Shown here piece after piece: positions 8,490-17,811 of a DNA stretch of 64,000 bases. The translations under genes were made by a program, and so were the position numbers. Origin of the DNA: Pelagerythrobacter rhizovicinus (GTDB lineage: Bacteria > Pseudomonadota > Alphaproteobacteria > Sphingomonadales > Sphingomonadaceae); assembly GCF_004135625.1 (NCBI RefSeq), contig NZ_SDPV01000002.1, positions 186,001 through 250,000 of the forward strand, given 5' to 3'. Within the stretch, counting starts at the first letter, position 1. Each line of letters opens with the position of its first letter. A model generated the notes under the pieces. The model worked only from the letters and a program-made list of their open reading frames with translations, did no database searches and was not told the origin of the DNA.

Positions 8490-9098
8490 ATGCAACGCAA
8501 GACGATTTTCGACGCGGTCCGGCAAATGCTCGGCCGTGGGTTCCGGCAGGCGGAGGTCGAGCGGCTCGACCGCGCGATAGACCGGGCGCTCGGCCCTGAG
8601 GAGGTGCCGGACCTGCGGTCCTCCCGCTCCGTCGGTCCGCCGGGCGTCGCCCTGATCAAGCGGTTCGAGGGGTGCCAGCGGCTGCGGGCGGACGGTCTGG
8701 TAGAGGCCTATCCCGACCCGGCCACCGGCGGCGCGCCGTGGACCATCGGCTGGGGCGCGACCGGGCCGGAGATCGGCCCCGGAACGGTATGGACGCAGGC
8801 GCAGTGCGACGCCCGGCTGGAGCGTGACCTGGAGCGCCACGCAGCCGAAGTCGCCGAAGCGGTCGGCGACGCCCCAACGACGCAGGACCAGTTCGATGCG
8901 CTCGTCTCGTTCCACTACAACACCGGGGCGATCGCGCGGGCAACGCTGACGCGCAAGCACGTCGCGGGCGATCATGCCGGTGCGGCGCGCGAGTTTGCCC
9001 GCTGGAACCGGGCCGGCGGGCGGGTGCTCAGGGGCCTGACCCGGCGCCGCGCGGCCGAAGCGGAGCTCTACGGCAAGGGAGCGCCCGCCGCTCAGTAG
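8490..9098 (+). CDS. GH24 phage-type lysozyme (muramidase)
   Basis: Cleaves the MurNAc-GlcNAc bond of peptidoglycan. The lysozyme domain begins around residue 50. The catalytic Glu is E60 in KRFEGCQ, with D76 and T85 (PWTIGWG) as candidate partners, and the FHYNTGAIARATL segment is typical. The first 45 residues form a predicted amphipathic helix pair without a cleavable signal, so export would need a holin, an atypical signal or lysis. I chose ATG 8490 because GAGGTGAG precedes it, rather than an upstream GTG at 8403. No phage genes surround it. Its stop overlaps the 3' end of tamB on the opposite strand by 7 bases. Confidence 0.88.
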   Translation: MQRKTIFDAVRQMLGRGFRQAEVERLDRAIDRALGPEEVPDLRSSRSVGPPGVALIKRFEGCQRLRADGLVEAYPDPATGGAPWTIGWGATGPEIGPGTVWTQAQCDARLERDLERHAAEVAEAVGDAPTTQDQFDALVSFHYNTGAIARATLTRKHVAGDHAGAAREFARWNRAGGRVLRGLTRRRAAEAELYGKGAPAAQ

Positions 9099-12000
9099 TC
9101 GCGGCTGATCTCCGCCCGGACGCTTTCGCGCCCGATCGTCGACATGCTCGCCAGCAGCGAGAGCCACGAGGTGACGCGGAACTCCAGTTCGGTCGCGCTG
9201 TAGCCCTGCCCGTCGGTGATGAGTTCGGCGTAGAAGCGGCGCCCGAAATTCTTGCCCACGGCGACCGCCGTGCCGCGGTCGAGCGCCGGATCGGGGCCGA
9301 CGATGCGCAGCCGGTCGAGCCCGATCGCAGTGCGGAGCTGGTTGATCGGATCGAGCCCGCCCCCGCCGCGCAGCGACGCGACGGCCGCGCCGAGCTGGAG
9401 CGCGTCGGTCGCGGAAAGTTCGGTGATCGAGCCGCCGAACAGCAGCCGGGCGAGGATCTCCTCCTCCGGCAGGGCCGGGTTGGAGGTGAAGCTGATCTCC
9501 GGCTGCATGGCGTTGCCCTGCACCTGCACGATCACGTTCAGACCGTCGCGCTCGGTTTCCGCCCGGATGTCCAGCCGCGGATCGATCGGGCCGGTCTCGT
9601 CGAACTCGATCCGGCCGCGCGTCAGGTCGAAGCTCGTGCCGGCGAAGTTGTATTCGCCGCGCACGACCCGGGCCTCACCGCCGATCCGCGGATCGTCGGT
9701 CGTGCCGCGCACGCGCACGTCGGCGCTCCATTCGCTGTCGAGCCCCATGCCGTCCACATCGATGCGGCTCGGCGCCCGGGCGTCGATCAGGTAGCGCCAC
9801 GGCGCGCTCGCCATCGGAGCGGGGGCGATATCCGCGGGCGCATTGATCTCGCGCGTCTCGATCTGCGGAAGGTCCTCCGCGCCCGCCGCAGTGCCGAGGC
9901 TCCAGCTCGCCCGGTCGACCAGCAGGCGTCCGGCGATCGTGCCCCCGATCCCGTCGGACACGATCCGCAGCGGCCCGGTGACCGTTGCCGACAGGCCGTT
10001 GGCGTTGAGCAGGCGGGCATTCCGTGCCGCCGCGCGGATGTCCATCTGGGGACCGCGTTCGCCCAGGTCGCGCAGCGTCACCGTGCCGCTGCCGGAGACG
10101 GTGCCGCCGTTGGGCGTGGTGCCGCTGAACCGGGTCAGGCGCAGGCGCGAGCCGGCGAAGTCGCCGCGCGCAGTGACACCCGTGATGTCGGTGCCCGAAA
10201 GCCCGCTGCGCACGCGCAGGTCGTCGCTCGCCAGCGAGCCGCGCACGCGCGGTTCGGCCAGCGTGCCGGTGACGTTGGCGGCCAGCGAGAGCGGGCCGGT
10301 GAGATCGAACGCGTCGATCGCCGCGAGGCGCCAGAGCGCGTCGGCGGGCCCGGCGTAGCGAAGCTGCGCAAACAGGCTGCCGGCGCGCAGCCGGTCGAAC
10401 AGCGCGCCGGACTGCGGCAGGCCCGAGATGCGGCCCTGCAGCCGGCCCCGCCGCTCCTCACCCTCGTCGATCACCGCCCGCGTCTCGAGCCGATCCTCGC
10501 TCAGCCTGGCGACAAGCGACAGGTCGACCGGTCTCGACGAGAGGACCAGACCGGAACGGGTCAATCCATCCACTTTCACGCGCGCGCTGCCCACGGGCAG
10601 GCCATTGCCGCTGGTGCTGAGGTCTATGATGCCCGAGATCGTCCCGCCCAGCCCCATGTCGGCCACCACGACATCGACCAGCGAGAGCGGCATGCGCGCC
10701 AGCTGCAGCTCCATCGATGTCGGCCCATCGCCGCCGAAACGCCCCTCCGCGATGGCCATGCCGCGGCCGTAGCTGAGCTGCGTCGGCTGCAGGATCCAGC
10801 CGCCGTCGTCCTGCGCTATCAGCACGGCCCGGCGCGGCATGCGGATGCGCCGTCCGGCGAAGTGCCCGCGGGCCGCGACGGCAATCCGCTCGGACGCGAC
10901 CTGCGCGTCGAGCTGCATGTTGAAGCGGCTCCCGCGACGGCCCGACAACGCGGCGGCCACCTGGCCCTGCCCGTTCCGCAAGCGGGCGTTCGCCGCCAGC
11001 CGACCGAGGAAGAGCGTGCCGTACTGCACGCCTTGCGCCGAGATGCTGCCTTCGATCGTACTGTTGCCGTCGACGAGCAGGCCGGTGCCCTCGATCTGCG
11101 CGCGCCCGATGGCGATGGTCGTCTCGCCCCCGAAACGGGCGTTGCTGGCGACAAGATCGACGTCGAACGCCTGGCCGCCGCCCCGCGGAGCGAGCGCGAC
11201 CGTCCCGTCGAGCCCGCCGCCGGAAAGCGCGAGATCGCCGGTGATCCCCGCGTCGCCGAGCAGGAGATCGCCGCGCACGCTGGTCTTCCACACCTCGAGG
11301 CGATCGACGGCGATGCGCGTCGGCCCGTCGGCCGGCATGAACAGCGCGAGGGTTCCCTCGAACGGCCCGAGCATCGAGCCGCCTTCCGTGTCGATGCTGA
11401 AGCCGTCCTCGATCGGCGCGATGGCGACGCGCACGTCCTCCAGCCCCGCGGCGGGGAAGGGGCTGGCGAAAACGAGCGCGGCCGTGGGGCCCTCGCCGGT
11501 CAATGCGGCCTCGACCGTGAACGGCCCGTATTCGGTGTGCGACCCGCGGCCGGCGAGGGTCGTGCGACCATCCCGCACTTGTCCGTCGAGGGCGAGCTGG
11601 AGCTTGTCGGCATCGAGCGACACGTTGCGGAAGACGACCGGCCCCGCCCCGCTCAACCCCACGCCGCCGCGGAAGCGGATCGAGTTGCCGGCGACATTGG
11701 CGAGCGTCGCGTTGGTTACCTCCGGAATGCGGCCTGCGAAGTTGGCGTTCAGCGTCCAGGGCAAGCCGCTGGCGGTCTTGAACAGAATCTTTGCATTGCC
11801 GCTGACGGTGCCGACGTTCTCGAGCTGGAGCCCGCGCAACGTCACCGGTCCGGCGACGGCATAGGCGCCGGTCCTCGTTTCGCCCCGCAGCGAGAAGCGT
11901 GCGCTGGCATCGGGGAAGACGAGCCGAAGGTCATCGGCCATGATGCGCGTGCCGCTGTAGGCGACGGTCCCGGCGAGCCGCCCGCGCACCAGCCGCGGAT

Positions 12001-13282
12001 CGATCAGATCGTTTCCGGCGACGACCCGCTGAACGCGGGTGTCGAGCGGCAGGGTCCAGCGCGCGCCGTCGTAGGTCGCGGTACCTTCCTGCACCAGACC
12101 GCGCACTTGCGTGGTTCCGCTGACGAAACGGTCGACCACCAGCCGATAGCCGATGGTCAGATCGCGGAAGGCGCCGTCGAGCGTTGCCAGCACCCGCGCA
12201 CCTTCTACCTGCACATCGGGGCCCAGTCCTGCATCCGCCAGGCGAAGGTCGAGCACGAGATCGTCGAACGCATTGTTGCCGAGGTCGACGGTTCCTTCGG
12301 CCTCGCCGTCGACAGTACGCGAGCGGACGGCAAGATCGCCCGCGAGCACGCTGTCCTCCAGCGTACCGAACGCCGCCAGCGAGATCGGCCCGTCGAACAC
12401 CTCTGCGAGCTGGCCGGTCAACGCCGGAGCGGGGGTCGCCTGGCCAACGAGGCCGTAACGCCCGTCACGGTTGGTGAGACGGAAGGCGGCGAAACGCTCG
12501 CCCTCCCGCTGGACGAGCAGCGCGCCGCGCCAGTCGCTCCAGGTCCCGTCGCCCTTGATCAGCGCCCGGTATCCGGCCTCGGCACCGACGAGCCCGGCGA
12601 TCACGCCGCCCTGCGGCGCGAGATAATCGAGGTCCATGTCGAACCGGTCGCCGTCGGGTTCGGCATCGACCAGCAGGTGCAACCGGTCGTGCTCTCCCAG
12701 CCGGCCGTCGGCGCTGAGGAATACCCGCCCGTCGCGGATGTCGGCCTTGGCGGAAAGGTCCACCCGGTGCGCGCGATCGTCCACCACGCCGCTGGCAACG
12801 CGGAAGTCGTCGAGCTCGAGACGATCCACGCGGATGTCGAAGTTGGGCAGCATCGGCGCGTCGGGATCGCCGGGGAGCAGCTCGGGCGTCCGCAGCAGGG
12901 TGCCTCGCCGGGCCGTGAGATTACGCACGTCGAGCCCGCTCCACAGCCAGTTGAGCGGGCGCCAGTCGAGCTCGGCGATGGGGACCGTCAGAAAGGGCCC
13001 TTTCGGATCGGAGAGGGTCACGTCGTGCAGCGTGGCCTGACCGTAGATATCGCCTTCGATCCGGCCGACCTCGATCCGCAAGCCCGACGCCGGTGCCATT
13101 TCGGCAATGCGATCCGCAATGAACCGCTTGCCGATCGAGCTGTTCAGCACGGCCAGTGCGAGCAGCACGACGGCAACCAGACCCACGACGATCCCGGCGC
13201 TCCATCGGCCGACCCGGCCGATCCGCGACCTGCCCCGCGGCGCGGCCTCGTCGGGCGCGGTGATGCTCTCCCCTTCAGCCAT
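9092..13282 (-). CDS. tamB: Translocation and assembly module subunit TamB (AsmA/DUF490 family)
   Basis: A 1396-residue inner-membrane-anchored protein that spans the periplasm as a long beta-taco groove. It is thought to help outer-membrane protein assembly and lipid transport. One transmembrane anchor lies near residues 27-50 (SAGIVVGLVAVVLLALAVL). Thousands of bases of repetitive beta-strand sequence follow, and the C-terminal TamB/DUF490 domain ends with the barrel-like SWLSLLASMSTIGRES. The start ATG overlaps the tamA stop (ATGA), so the two are made together. Family, size and context all agree. Confidence 0.93.
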   Translation of the reverse strand: MAEGESITAPDEAAPRGRSRIGRVGRWSAGIVVGLVAVVLLALAVLNSSIGKRFIADRIAEMAPASGLRIEVGRIEGDIYGQATLHDVTLSDPKGPFLTVPIAELDWRPLNWLWSGLDVRNLTARRGTLLRTPELLPGDPDAPMLPNFDIRVDRLELDDFRVASGVVDDRAHRVDLSAKADIRDGRVFLSADGRLGEHDRLHLLVDAEPDGDRFDMDLDYLAPQGGVIAGLVGAEAGYRALIKGDGTWSDWRGALLVQREGERFAAFRLTNRDGRYGLVGQATPAPALTGQLAEVFDGPISLAAFGTLEDSVLAGDLAVRSRTVDGEAEGTVDLGNNAFDDLVLDLRLADAGLGPDVQVEGARVLATLDGAFRDLTIGYRLVVDRFVSGTTQVRGLVQEGTATYDGARWTLPLDTRVQRVVAGNDLIDPRLVRGRLAGTVAYSGTRIMADDLRLVFPDASARFSLRGETRTGAYAVAGPVTLRGLQLENVGTVSGNAKILFKTASGLPWTLNANFAGRIPEVTNATLANVAGNSIRFRGGVGLSGAGPVVFRNVSLDADKLQLALDGQVRDGRTTLAGRGSHTEYGPFTVEAALTGEGPTAALVFASPFPAAGLEDVRVAIAPIEDGFSIDTEGGSMLGPFEGTLALFMPADGPTRIAVDRLEVWKTSVRGDLLLGDAGITGDLALSGGGLDGTVALAPRGGGQAFDVDLVASNARFGGETTIAIGRAQIEGTGLLVDGNSTIEGSISAQGVQYGTLFLGRLAANARLRNGQGQVAAALSGRRGSRFNMQLDAQVASERIAVAARGHFAGRRIRMPRRAVLIAQDDGGWILQPTQLSYGRGMAIAEGRFGGDGPTSMELQLARMPLSLVDVVVADMGLGGTISGIIDLSTSGNGLPVGSARVKVDGLTRSGLVLSSRPVDLSLVARLSEDRLETRAVIDEGEERRGRLQGRISGLPQSGALFDRLRAGSLFAQLRYAGPADALWRLAAIDAFDLTGPLSLAANVTGTLAEPRVRGSLASDDLRVRSGLSGTDITGVTARGDFAGSRLRLTRFSGTTPNGGTVSGSGTVTLRDLGERGPQMDIRAAARNARLLNANGLSATVTGPLRIVSDGIGGTIAGRLLVDRASWSLGTAAGAEDLPQIETREINAPADIAPAPMASAPWRYLIDARAPSRIDVDGMGLDSEWSADVRVRGTTDDPRIGGEARVVRGEYNFAGTSFDLTRGRIEFDETGPIDPRLDIRAETERDGLNVIVQVQGNAMQPEISFTSNPALPEEEILARLLFGGSITELSATDALQLGAAVASLRGGGGLDPINQLRTAIGLDRLRIVGPDPALDRGTAVAVGKNFGRRFYAELITDGQGYSATELEFRVTSWLSLLASMSTIGRESVRAEISRDY

Positions 13283-15519
13283 CAGAAGGCCTGCCCCAAC
13301 GAGACATACACGGCGACCGGGCTGTCGTCGGGTCCCGGATTGAGCGGCGCGCCGACGTCGATGCGGAGCGGCCCGAAGCCGGTCTGGTAGCGCAGGCCGA
13401 GCCCGGCGCCGACGCGGAACGTTTCGAAGTCCGGGGTCGTACTGGTGCTCACCGTGCCGGCGTCGACGAACGGAACGACCGAAAGCGCGCCGTCGAAGAA
13501 GCCGGTCTTGATGCGCGCCTCAAGCGCGAGCTCCGCCAGCGAGCGACCGCCGGTCGGATCGCCGTTCTCGTCGCGCGGGCCGATCTTGCGATAGCCGTAG
13601 CCGCGCACTGACCCGCCGCCGCCGGCGTAGAACCGCCGCGAGGGCGCGATATTCTCGATCGCCGTGCCGGGGATCGAGCCGAACCGCGCGCGTCCCGCGA
13701 GGACGACCGTGTCGCTGACCTGCTGGTAATAGCTCGCGTCCACCTGCGTGCGGACATAGAAGCTCTCGGTTCCCTCGCTGCGGGAAACCTCGGGCGAGAC
13801 CCTGCCCCCGAGCCGGAAGCCTTCGGTGGGATCGAGCAGGTCGTTGGTCGTGTCGTACAGCACCGACATCGGCAGCGCGCCAACGAAATAGGTCCGACGC
13901 GGCTGTGGCGGCGACTCGTCGGTCACCGGCGGCCGTTCGCCCGTAGCGATGGCCTCCAGCCCGACGCTCCAGCTGATCGGCTTCTGGAACAGGAGCGTCG
14001 ACGAACGCTCGTAGCTCGCGACGAAGGCAACCGTTCGCGCGTCGAAGGCCGGGCTGTCGATCGTGCTGGCATAGGCGTCCACATTGAGAATGCGGTCGCG
14101 CCCGCCGAAGTTGTTGCGGCGGAAGGTGAGCCCGGCGAGCTGCTCCTGCGTTCCGATGATCCCGCGCACGCGAACTGCGCCTTCGGGCGGGAAGAAGTTG
14201 CGGTGCTCCCAACTCGCCTCGACTCGGTAACCCTCTTCCGAACCGTAGCCGATTGCGCCCGCGATCGTGCGCAACTCGGCCTCGGTCATGTCCACGTCGA
14301 GTGCGACCTCACCCAGCTCGCTTCCGCCCGGAGAGGCCACCTCGCGCTTGGAGATCGTCACGGTAGAGACGAGTCCCGTCGCGATGATCGCCCGCCTCAG
14401 GTCCTGTTCGAGGCTGCGCTTGTAGACGTCGCCCGGTTCGAACCGGGCGATCGTCGCCAGATGCTCGCTGGAGAGAAAATCGGGCTGGCCACTGACGATC
14501 TCGCCGAAGGTGTACTTCCCGTTGGGCCGGACGGGCATGGTGAGATCCCCCTCCGTCCTTGCATGATCGACGAGCAGCCGGGGCTCGTCGATCTCGGCAA
14601 AGGGATAGCCGGTTTCCCCGAGCGCGCGGTCGAGATCGAACTGCTCCTCCACGATCTTGTCGCTCGACAGCGGATCGCCGGACTGGATCTCGAACGCTGC
14701 GCGGAGGCTCTCGTAGTCTATCGCCTGGTCGAGCTGGCCGAGATCGATCGCCCCGAAACTGTAGCGAGGACCCGGAACGATGTCGAAGCGCACGTTCGGC
14801 CCCTGCGCCGCCTCCTCGCGCCCCGGGCGTATCCCGCCGACGGTGCGGATGACCTGCGCATCGTAGTATCCGTAGACGCGCAGCAACTGGGCCAGCAGCT
14901 CCTCATCTTCGCGCGCGCGGGCGGCGAGTTGCGCGATGTTGTCGTCGCTGTCGCCGTCCTGCAGTTCCTCGATCGTGGACAGTGATTCGAAGCGCTTGGC
15001 GAACTCGCCGCGCATCGGGAAGCTTTCCTCGTCCGCCGGGAAGCCGAGCGAGAGCTCCGGCCCCAGCGTGATCACGTCGGCTTCCGGCGCGGCTCCGAGC
15101 GCATCCTCCTCCTCGTCGAGATTGGCAAATTCGATGCTTTCATCGCGCGGCAGCGGTTCGGGTTTCGCGAGTTCCATCTCGTCGGGCCAGGGAACGGTGA
15201 TGGCGACGTCCTCGTCGAGCGGCGAATCGGGTGCGAGTTCGGGTTCCTGCTGCGCGATCTCGCGCGCCTCGGGCTCGACACCCTGGTCGGCCCACTCCTC
15301 CGGGTTCTCCACCGCCGAATCGGGGATCAGGTCCTCGAGGCTTTCGGGTGCTGTGCGATCCTGCGCCCGCAGGGCCTGCGGTGAGACGGCGAGCGCCAGG
15401 GCGAGCGCCGCCGCGAGGCTATTTCGGCAGACGATACTGGTGCGCAGTCCCGTCCTTGGCAGGGCGACCGTCGGTGTCGCCCTCGGGCTTGCGGCTGACG
15501 GCTGCGGCAATGAGCGCAT
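13282..15519 (-). CDS. tamA: Outer-membrane assembly protein TamA (BamA/Omp85 family)
   Basis: Omp85-type outer-membrane barrel with periplasmic POTRA domains, partner of TamB. The signal region ends near [10 protein letters not shown]. It is followed by an unusually acidic stretch of roughly residues 54-180, with segments such as [15 protein letters not shown]. Then come POTRA domains containing [16 protein letters not shown], and a C-terminal surface-antigen barrel with [15 protein letters not shown] that ends in Phe. I chose ATG 15519. That makes the first 34 codons overlap the 3' end of bpt and gives a long N-region before the hydrophobic core, so a later non-ATG start cannot be excluded. 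The acidic linker is atypical for textbook TamA. Confidence 0.88.
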   Translation of the reverse strand: MRSLPQPSAASPRATPTVALPRTGLRTSIVCRNSLAAALALALAVSPQALRAQDRTAPESLEDLIPDSAVENPEEWADQGVEPEAREIAQQEPELAPDSPLDEDVAITVPWPDEMELAKPEPLPRDESIEFANLDEEEDALGAAPEADVITLGPELSLGFPADEESFPMRGEFAKRFESLSTIEELQDGDSDDNIAQLAARAREDEELLAQLLRVYGYYDAQVIRTVGGIRPGREEAAQGPNVRFDIVPGPRYSFGAIDLGQLDQAIDYESLRAAFEIQSGDPLSSDKIVEEQFDLDRALGETGYPFAEIDEPRLLVDHARTEGDLTMPVRPNGKYTFGEIVSGQPDFLSSEHLATIARFEPGDVYKRSLEQDLRRAIIATGLVSTVTISKREVASPGGSELGEVALDVDMTEAELRTIAGAIGYGSEEGYRVEASWEHRNFFPPEGAVRVRGIIGTQEQLAGLTFRRNNFGGRDRILNVDAYASTIDSPAFDARTVAFVASYERSSTLLFQKPISWSVGLEAIATGERPPVTDESPPQPRRTYFVGALPMSVLYDTTNDLLDPTEGFRLGGRVSPEVSRSEGTESFYVRTQVDASYYQQVSDTVVLAGRARFGSIPGTAIENIAPSRRFYAGGGGSVRGYGYRKIGPRDENGDPTGGRSLAELALEARIKTGFFDGALSVVPFVDAGTVSTSTTPDFETFRVGAGLGLRYQTGFGPLRIDVGAPLNPGPDDSPVAVYVSLGQAF

Positions 15520-16261
15520 CCTGCTCTTCCGTTCCGAAGCGGCGCCAGCCGTCGTGCCCGAGCCGCTCCATGGGGCGGAAACGGATCTTGTACTGCATGC
15601 GCTGCGATCCCTCGACCCAGTAGCCGAGATAGACGTACGGCAACCCCTCCGCGGCGGCGCGCCGAATGTGGTCGAGGATGATGTAAGTTCCAAGTCCAGA
15701 CCGCGCCTCGTGCTCCGGGTCGTAGAAACTGTAGATCATCGACAGGCCGTCACCCTGACGATCGGTCAGGCACGCTCCGACTAGGCGACCCGGCCTTTGG
15801 CCGTCGGAGGGCTCCCGATATTCAATCACATAGCTCGTTACGGGAGTGTGTTCCACCATATCCGCAAAGTCGAATTCGTCCATCGAAGCCATGCCGCCGC
15901 CGGGGTGGCGCACACCGAGATAGCGCTGCAGCAAGGCGAACTGCTCGTCCGTCGCCCAAGGGCGGCATTCGGTGGCAACGAGGTCTTCGTTGCGCCGCAT
16001 GATGCGTCGCTGCGTCGACGACGGCTCGAACTCTCCGGCGACCACGCGCACCGAAACGCAGGCCCGGCAGTCGAGACAACTCGGGCGGTAGGCCACGGTC
16101 TGGCTGCGGCGGAAGCCGATCCGGCCGAGCGCTTCGTTGAGCTGGTCGGCGTTCGAACCCTTGAGCTCGGTGAACACCTTCCGTTCGCTGCGGCCGGGCA
16201 GGTAGGGACACGGCGCGGGGCTGGTCACGAAAAACCGGGGAAAGCGAACGGGGGCCGTCAC
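15419..16261 (-). CDS. bpt: Aspartate/glutamate leucyltransferase (bacterial N-end rule)
   Basis: Transfers Leu from leucyl-tRNA to proteins with N-terminal Asp or Glu, marking them for ClpAP degradation. The N-terminal [13 protein letters not shown] and the [16 protein letters not shown] segment, with its paired Cys, define the ATE family. The C-terminal [13 protein letters not shown] and [15 protein letters not shown] complete it. There are 280 residues from a GTG start; the ribosome site is weak. The C-terminus extends about 25 residues past the usual end and overlaps tamA. Bpt rather than eukaryote-like Ate1 is inferred from the bacterial size. Confidence 0.92.
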   Translation of the reverse strand: MTAPVRFPRFFVTSPAPCPYLPGRSERKVFTELKGSNADQLNEALGRIGFRRSQTVAYRPSCLDCRACVSVRVVAGEFEPSSTQRRIMRRNEDLVATECRPWATDEQFALLQRYLGVRHPGGGMASMDEFDFADMVEHTPVTSYVIEYREPSDGQRPGRLVGACLTDRQGDGLSMIYSFYDPEHEARSGLGTYIILDHIRRAAAEGLPYVYLGYWVEGSQRMQYKIRFRPMERLGHDGWRRFGTEEQDALIAAAVSRKPEGDTDGRPAKDGTAHQYRLPK

Positions 16262-16414
16262 GGCGTGGAATCTACCTCTCTGACAGCAGAATCGAATGGG
16301 GCTGCAATTCGATCCCGACTATGCCGACAAGCATCGCGGGGTTAAAGTCCCTTAACCATGTACGATCGCCAGGGCGGGGCGTTTTGCACAAATGGAAACC
16401 GGCAAGCTCCCCCG

Positions 16415-17668
16415 TCAGGCAAGCTCCACCTGGCTCACCGAGTAGCCGTTGGAGCGCAACGCATCGATCAGTGCGTCGATCTGCTCGCGGTCGCGCGCCT
16501 CGCATTCGATGTCCGTGATCAGGCCCTTGGCCGGCAGGCTGGTGAAGATGCGCTGGTGGTAGATCTCGATGATGTTGACGTTGTGCGCCTCGAACTCGCG
16601 CATCACGCGGTAGAGCGCGCCCGGGCGGTCCTGCAGCGTCACCCTGAGGCGCGCCAGGCGGCCGGAGCGGGCGAGATCGCGCAGCAGAACATTGGCAAGC
16701 AGCCGCGTGTCGATATTGCCGCCGCACAGCACCAGACCGGCCTTGCGCCCGGCAAAACGCTCGCGGTGTTCCAGCATGGCGGCGAGGCCGGCCGACCCCG
16801 CTCCTTCGACCACCGTCTTCTCGATCTGGAGCAGGAGCGATACCGCCTTCTCCAACGCTTCTTCGCTCACCAGCAGGATGTCGTCCACCCGCTCGGCGAT
16901 GATCTGCGAGGTGAAGGCTCCCGGCGCCTTGACCGCAATTCCCTCGGCCAGGGTGTCGCCGCCGCAGACCGGATTCTCGCCCTTGATCTTGGCGTACATG
17001 GAGGGGAACAGCGCAGCCTGGACGCCGATCACCTGCATATCCGGGCGCAGCGCGCGCGCCACCGTCGACATGCCCGAGATCAGTCCGCCGCCGCCGATCG
17101 GCGTCACCAGGCAATCGATCTCGGGCGCGTCCTCGAGCATCTCGAGCGCCACGGTCCCCGCGCCGGCGGCCACGTGCGGATCGTCGAAGGGATGGACGAA
17201 AGTCAGCCCCAACTCCTTCTCCAGCTTGCGCGCGTGGGCATAGGCCTCGTCGAACGTTTCACCTTCGAGGACGACCTGGCCGCCGACGCTCTCGGTTTGC
17301 ATGACCTTCACCGTCGGCGTGGGCCGCGGCATGACGATCGTCACCGGCACGCCGAGACGCGTGCCGTGGTAGCTCAATCCCTGCGAGTGATTCCCGGCCG
17401 AGGCCGCGATGACCCCGCGTTCGCGCTGTTCCTGCGACAACAGCAGCAGGGCATTGAGCGCCCCGCGCTCCTTGTAGGCGGCGGTGAACTGCAGGTTCTC
17501 GAACTTGAGCCAGATGTCGGCGCCGGCGATTTCCGAGAGAGTCTGGCTGTACATCGTCGGCGTGCGAACCACCGCGCCCTTGATCCGCTCCGCGGCCGCG
17601 CGGACATCGTCTATGGTCAGGCTCTGCGCCGCGGATTCCGCAGCGGAAACGGTTTGGGTCTGGTTCAT
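16415..17668 (-). CDS. ilvA: Threonine ammonia-lyase with C-terminal ACT domain
   Basis: PLP enzyme that converts threonine to 2-oxobutyrate, the first committed step toward isoleucine. Lys66 in AAYKERGA is the PLP Schiff-base lysine. SAGNHSQG and the glycine loop TPIGGGGLISG bind the cofactor phosphate. The last 80 residues are a single ACT domain (LRVTLQDRPGALYRVMREF), so allosteric control is likely. The 417-residue length fits the single-ACT class rather than the longer two-domain E. coli IlvA. I chose ATG 17668; a TTG two codons upstream is the alternative. Biosynthetic versus catabolic role cannot be settled here. Confidence 0.92.
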   Translation of the reverse strand: MNQTQTVSAAESAAQSLTIDDVRAAAERIKGAVVRTPTMYSQTLSEIAGADIWLKFENLQFTAAYKERGALNALLLLSQEQRERGVIAASAGNHSQGLSYHGTRLGVPVTIVMPRPTPTVKVMQTESVGGQVVLEGETFDEAYAHARKLEKELGLTFVHPFDDPHVAAGAGTVALEMLEDAPEIDCLVTPIGGGGLISGMSTVARALRPDMQVIGVQAALFPSMYAKIKGENPVCGGDTLAEGIAVKAPGAFTSQIIAERVDDILLVSEEALEKAVSLLLQIEKTVVEGAGSAGLAAMLEHRERFAGRKAGLVLCGGNIDTRLLANVLLRDLARSGRLARLRVTLQDRPGALYRVMREFEAHNVNIIEIYHQRIFTSLPAKGLITDIECEARDREQIDALIDALRSNGYSVSQVELA

Positions 17669-17811
17669 GGCCAAGCGCCCTAGGGCAAAACCCGGCGCCA
17701 GGAAACACGGCTTGTTGCTGCCTGTGCGCGGGCATTTGCTTTGGCGCCGACTTGCCCTAGGTGCCCGCCATCCGGGCTTTAACGCCCCGCCCGCGACAGA
17801 GGAATGCCTGC

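Noticed and set aside
8490-9098. Lysozyme as evidence of a prophage
   Set aside because: No integrase, capsid, tail, holin or attachment repeats are seen within several kilobases on either side.
10862-13390. 842-codon open frame on the plus strand opposite tamB
   Set aside because: It follows the GC-rich antisense of a clear TamB gene and shows no family motif or ribosome site; a shadow frame.
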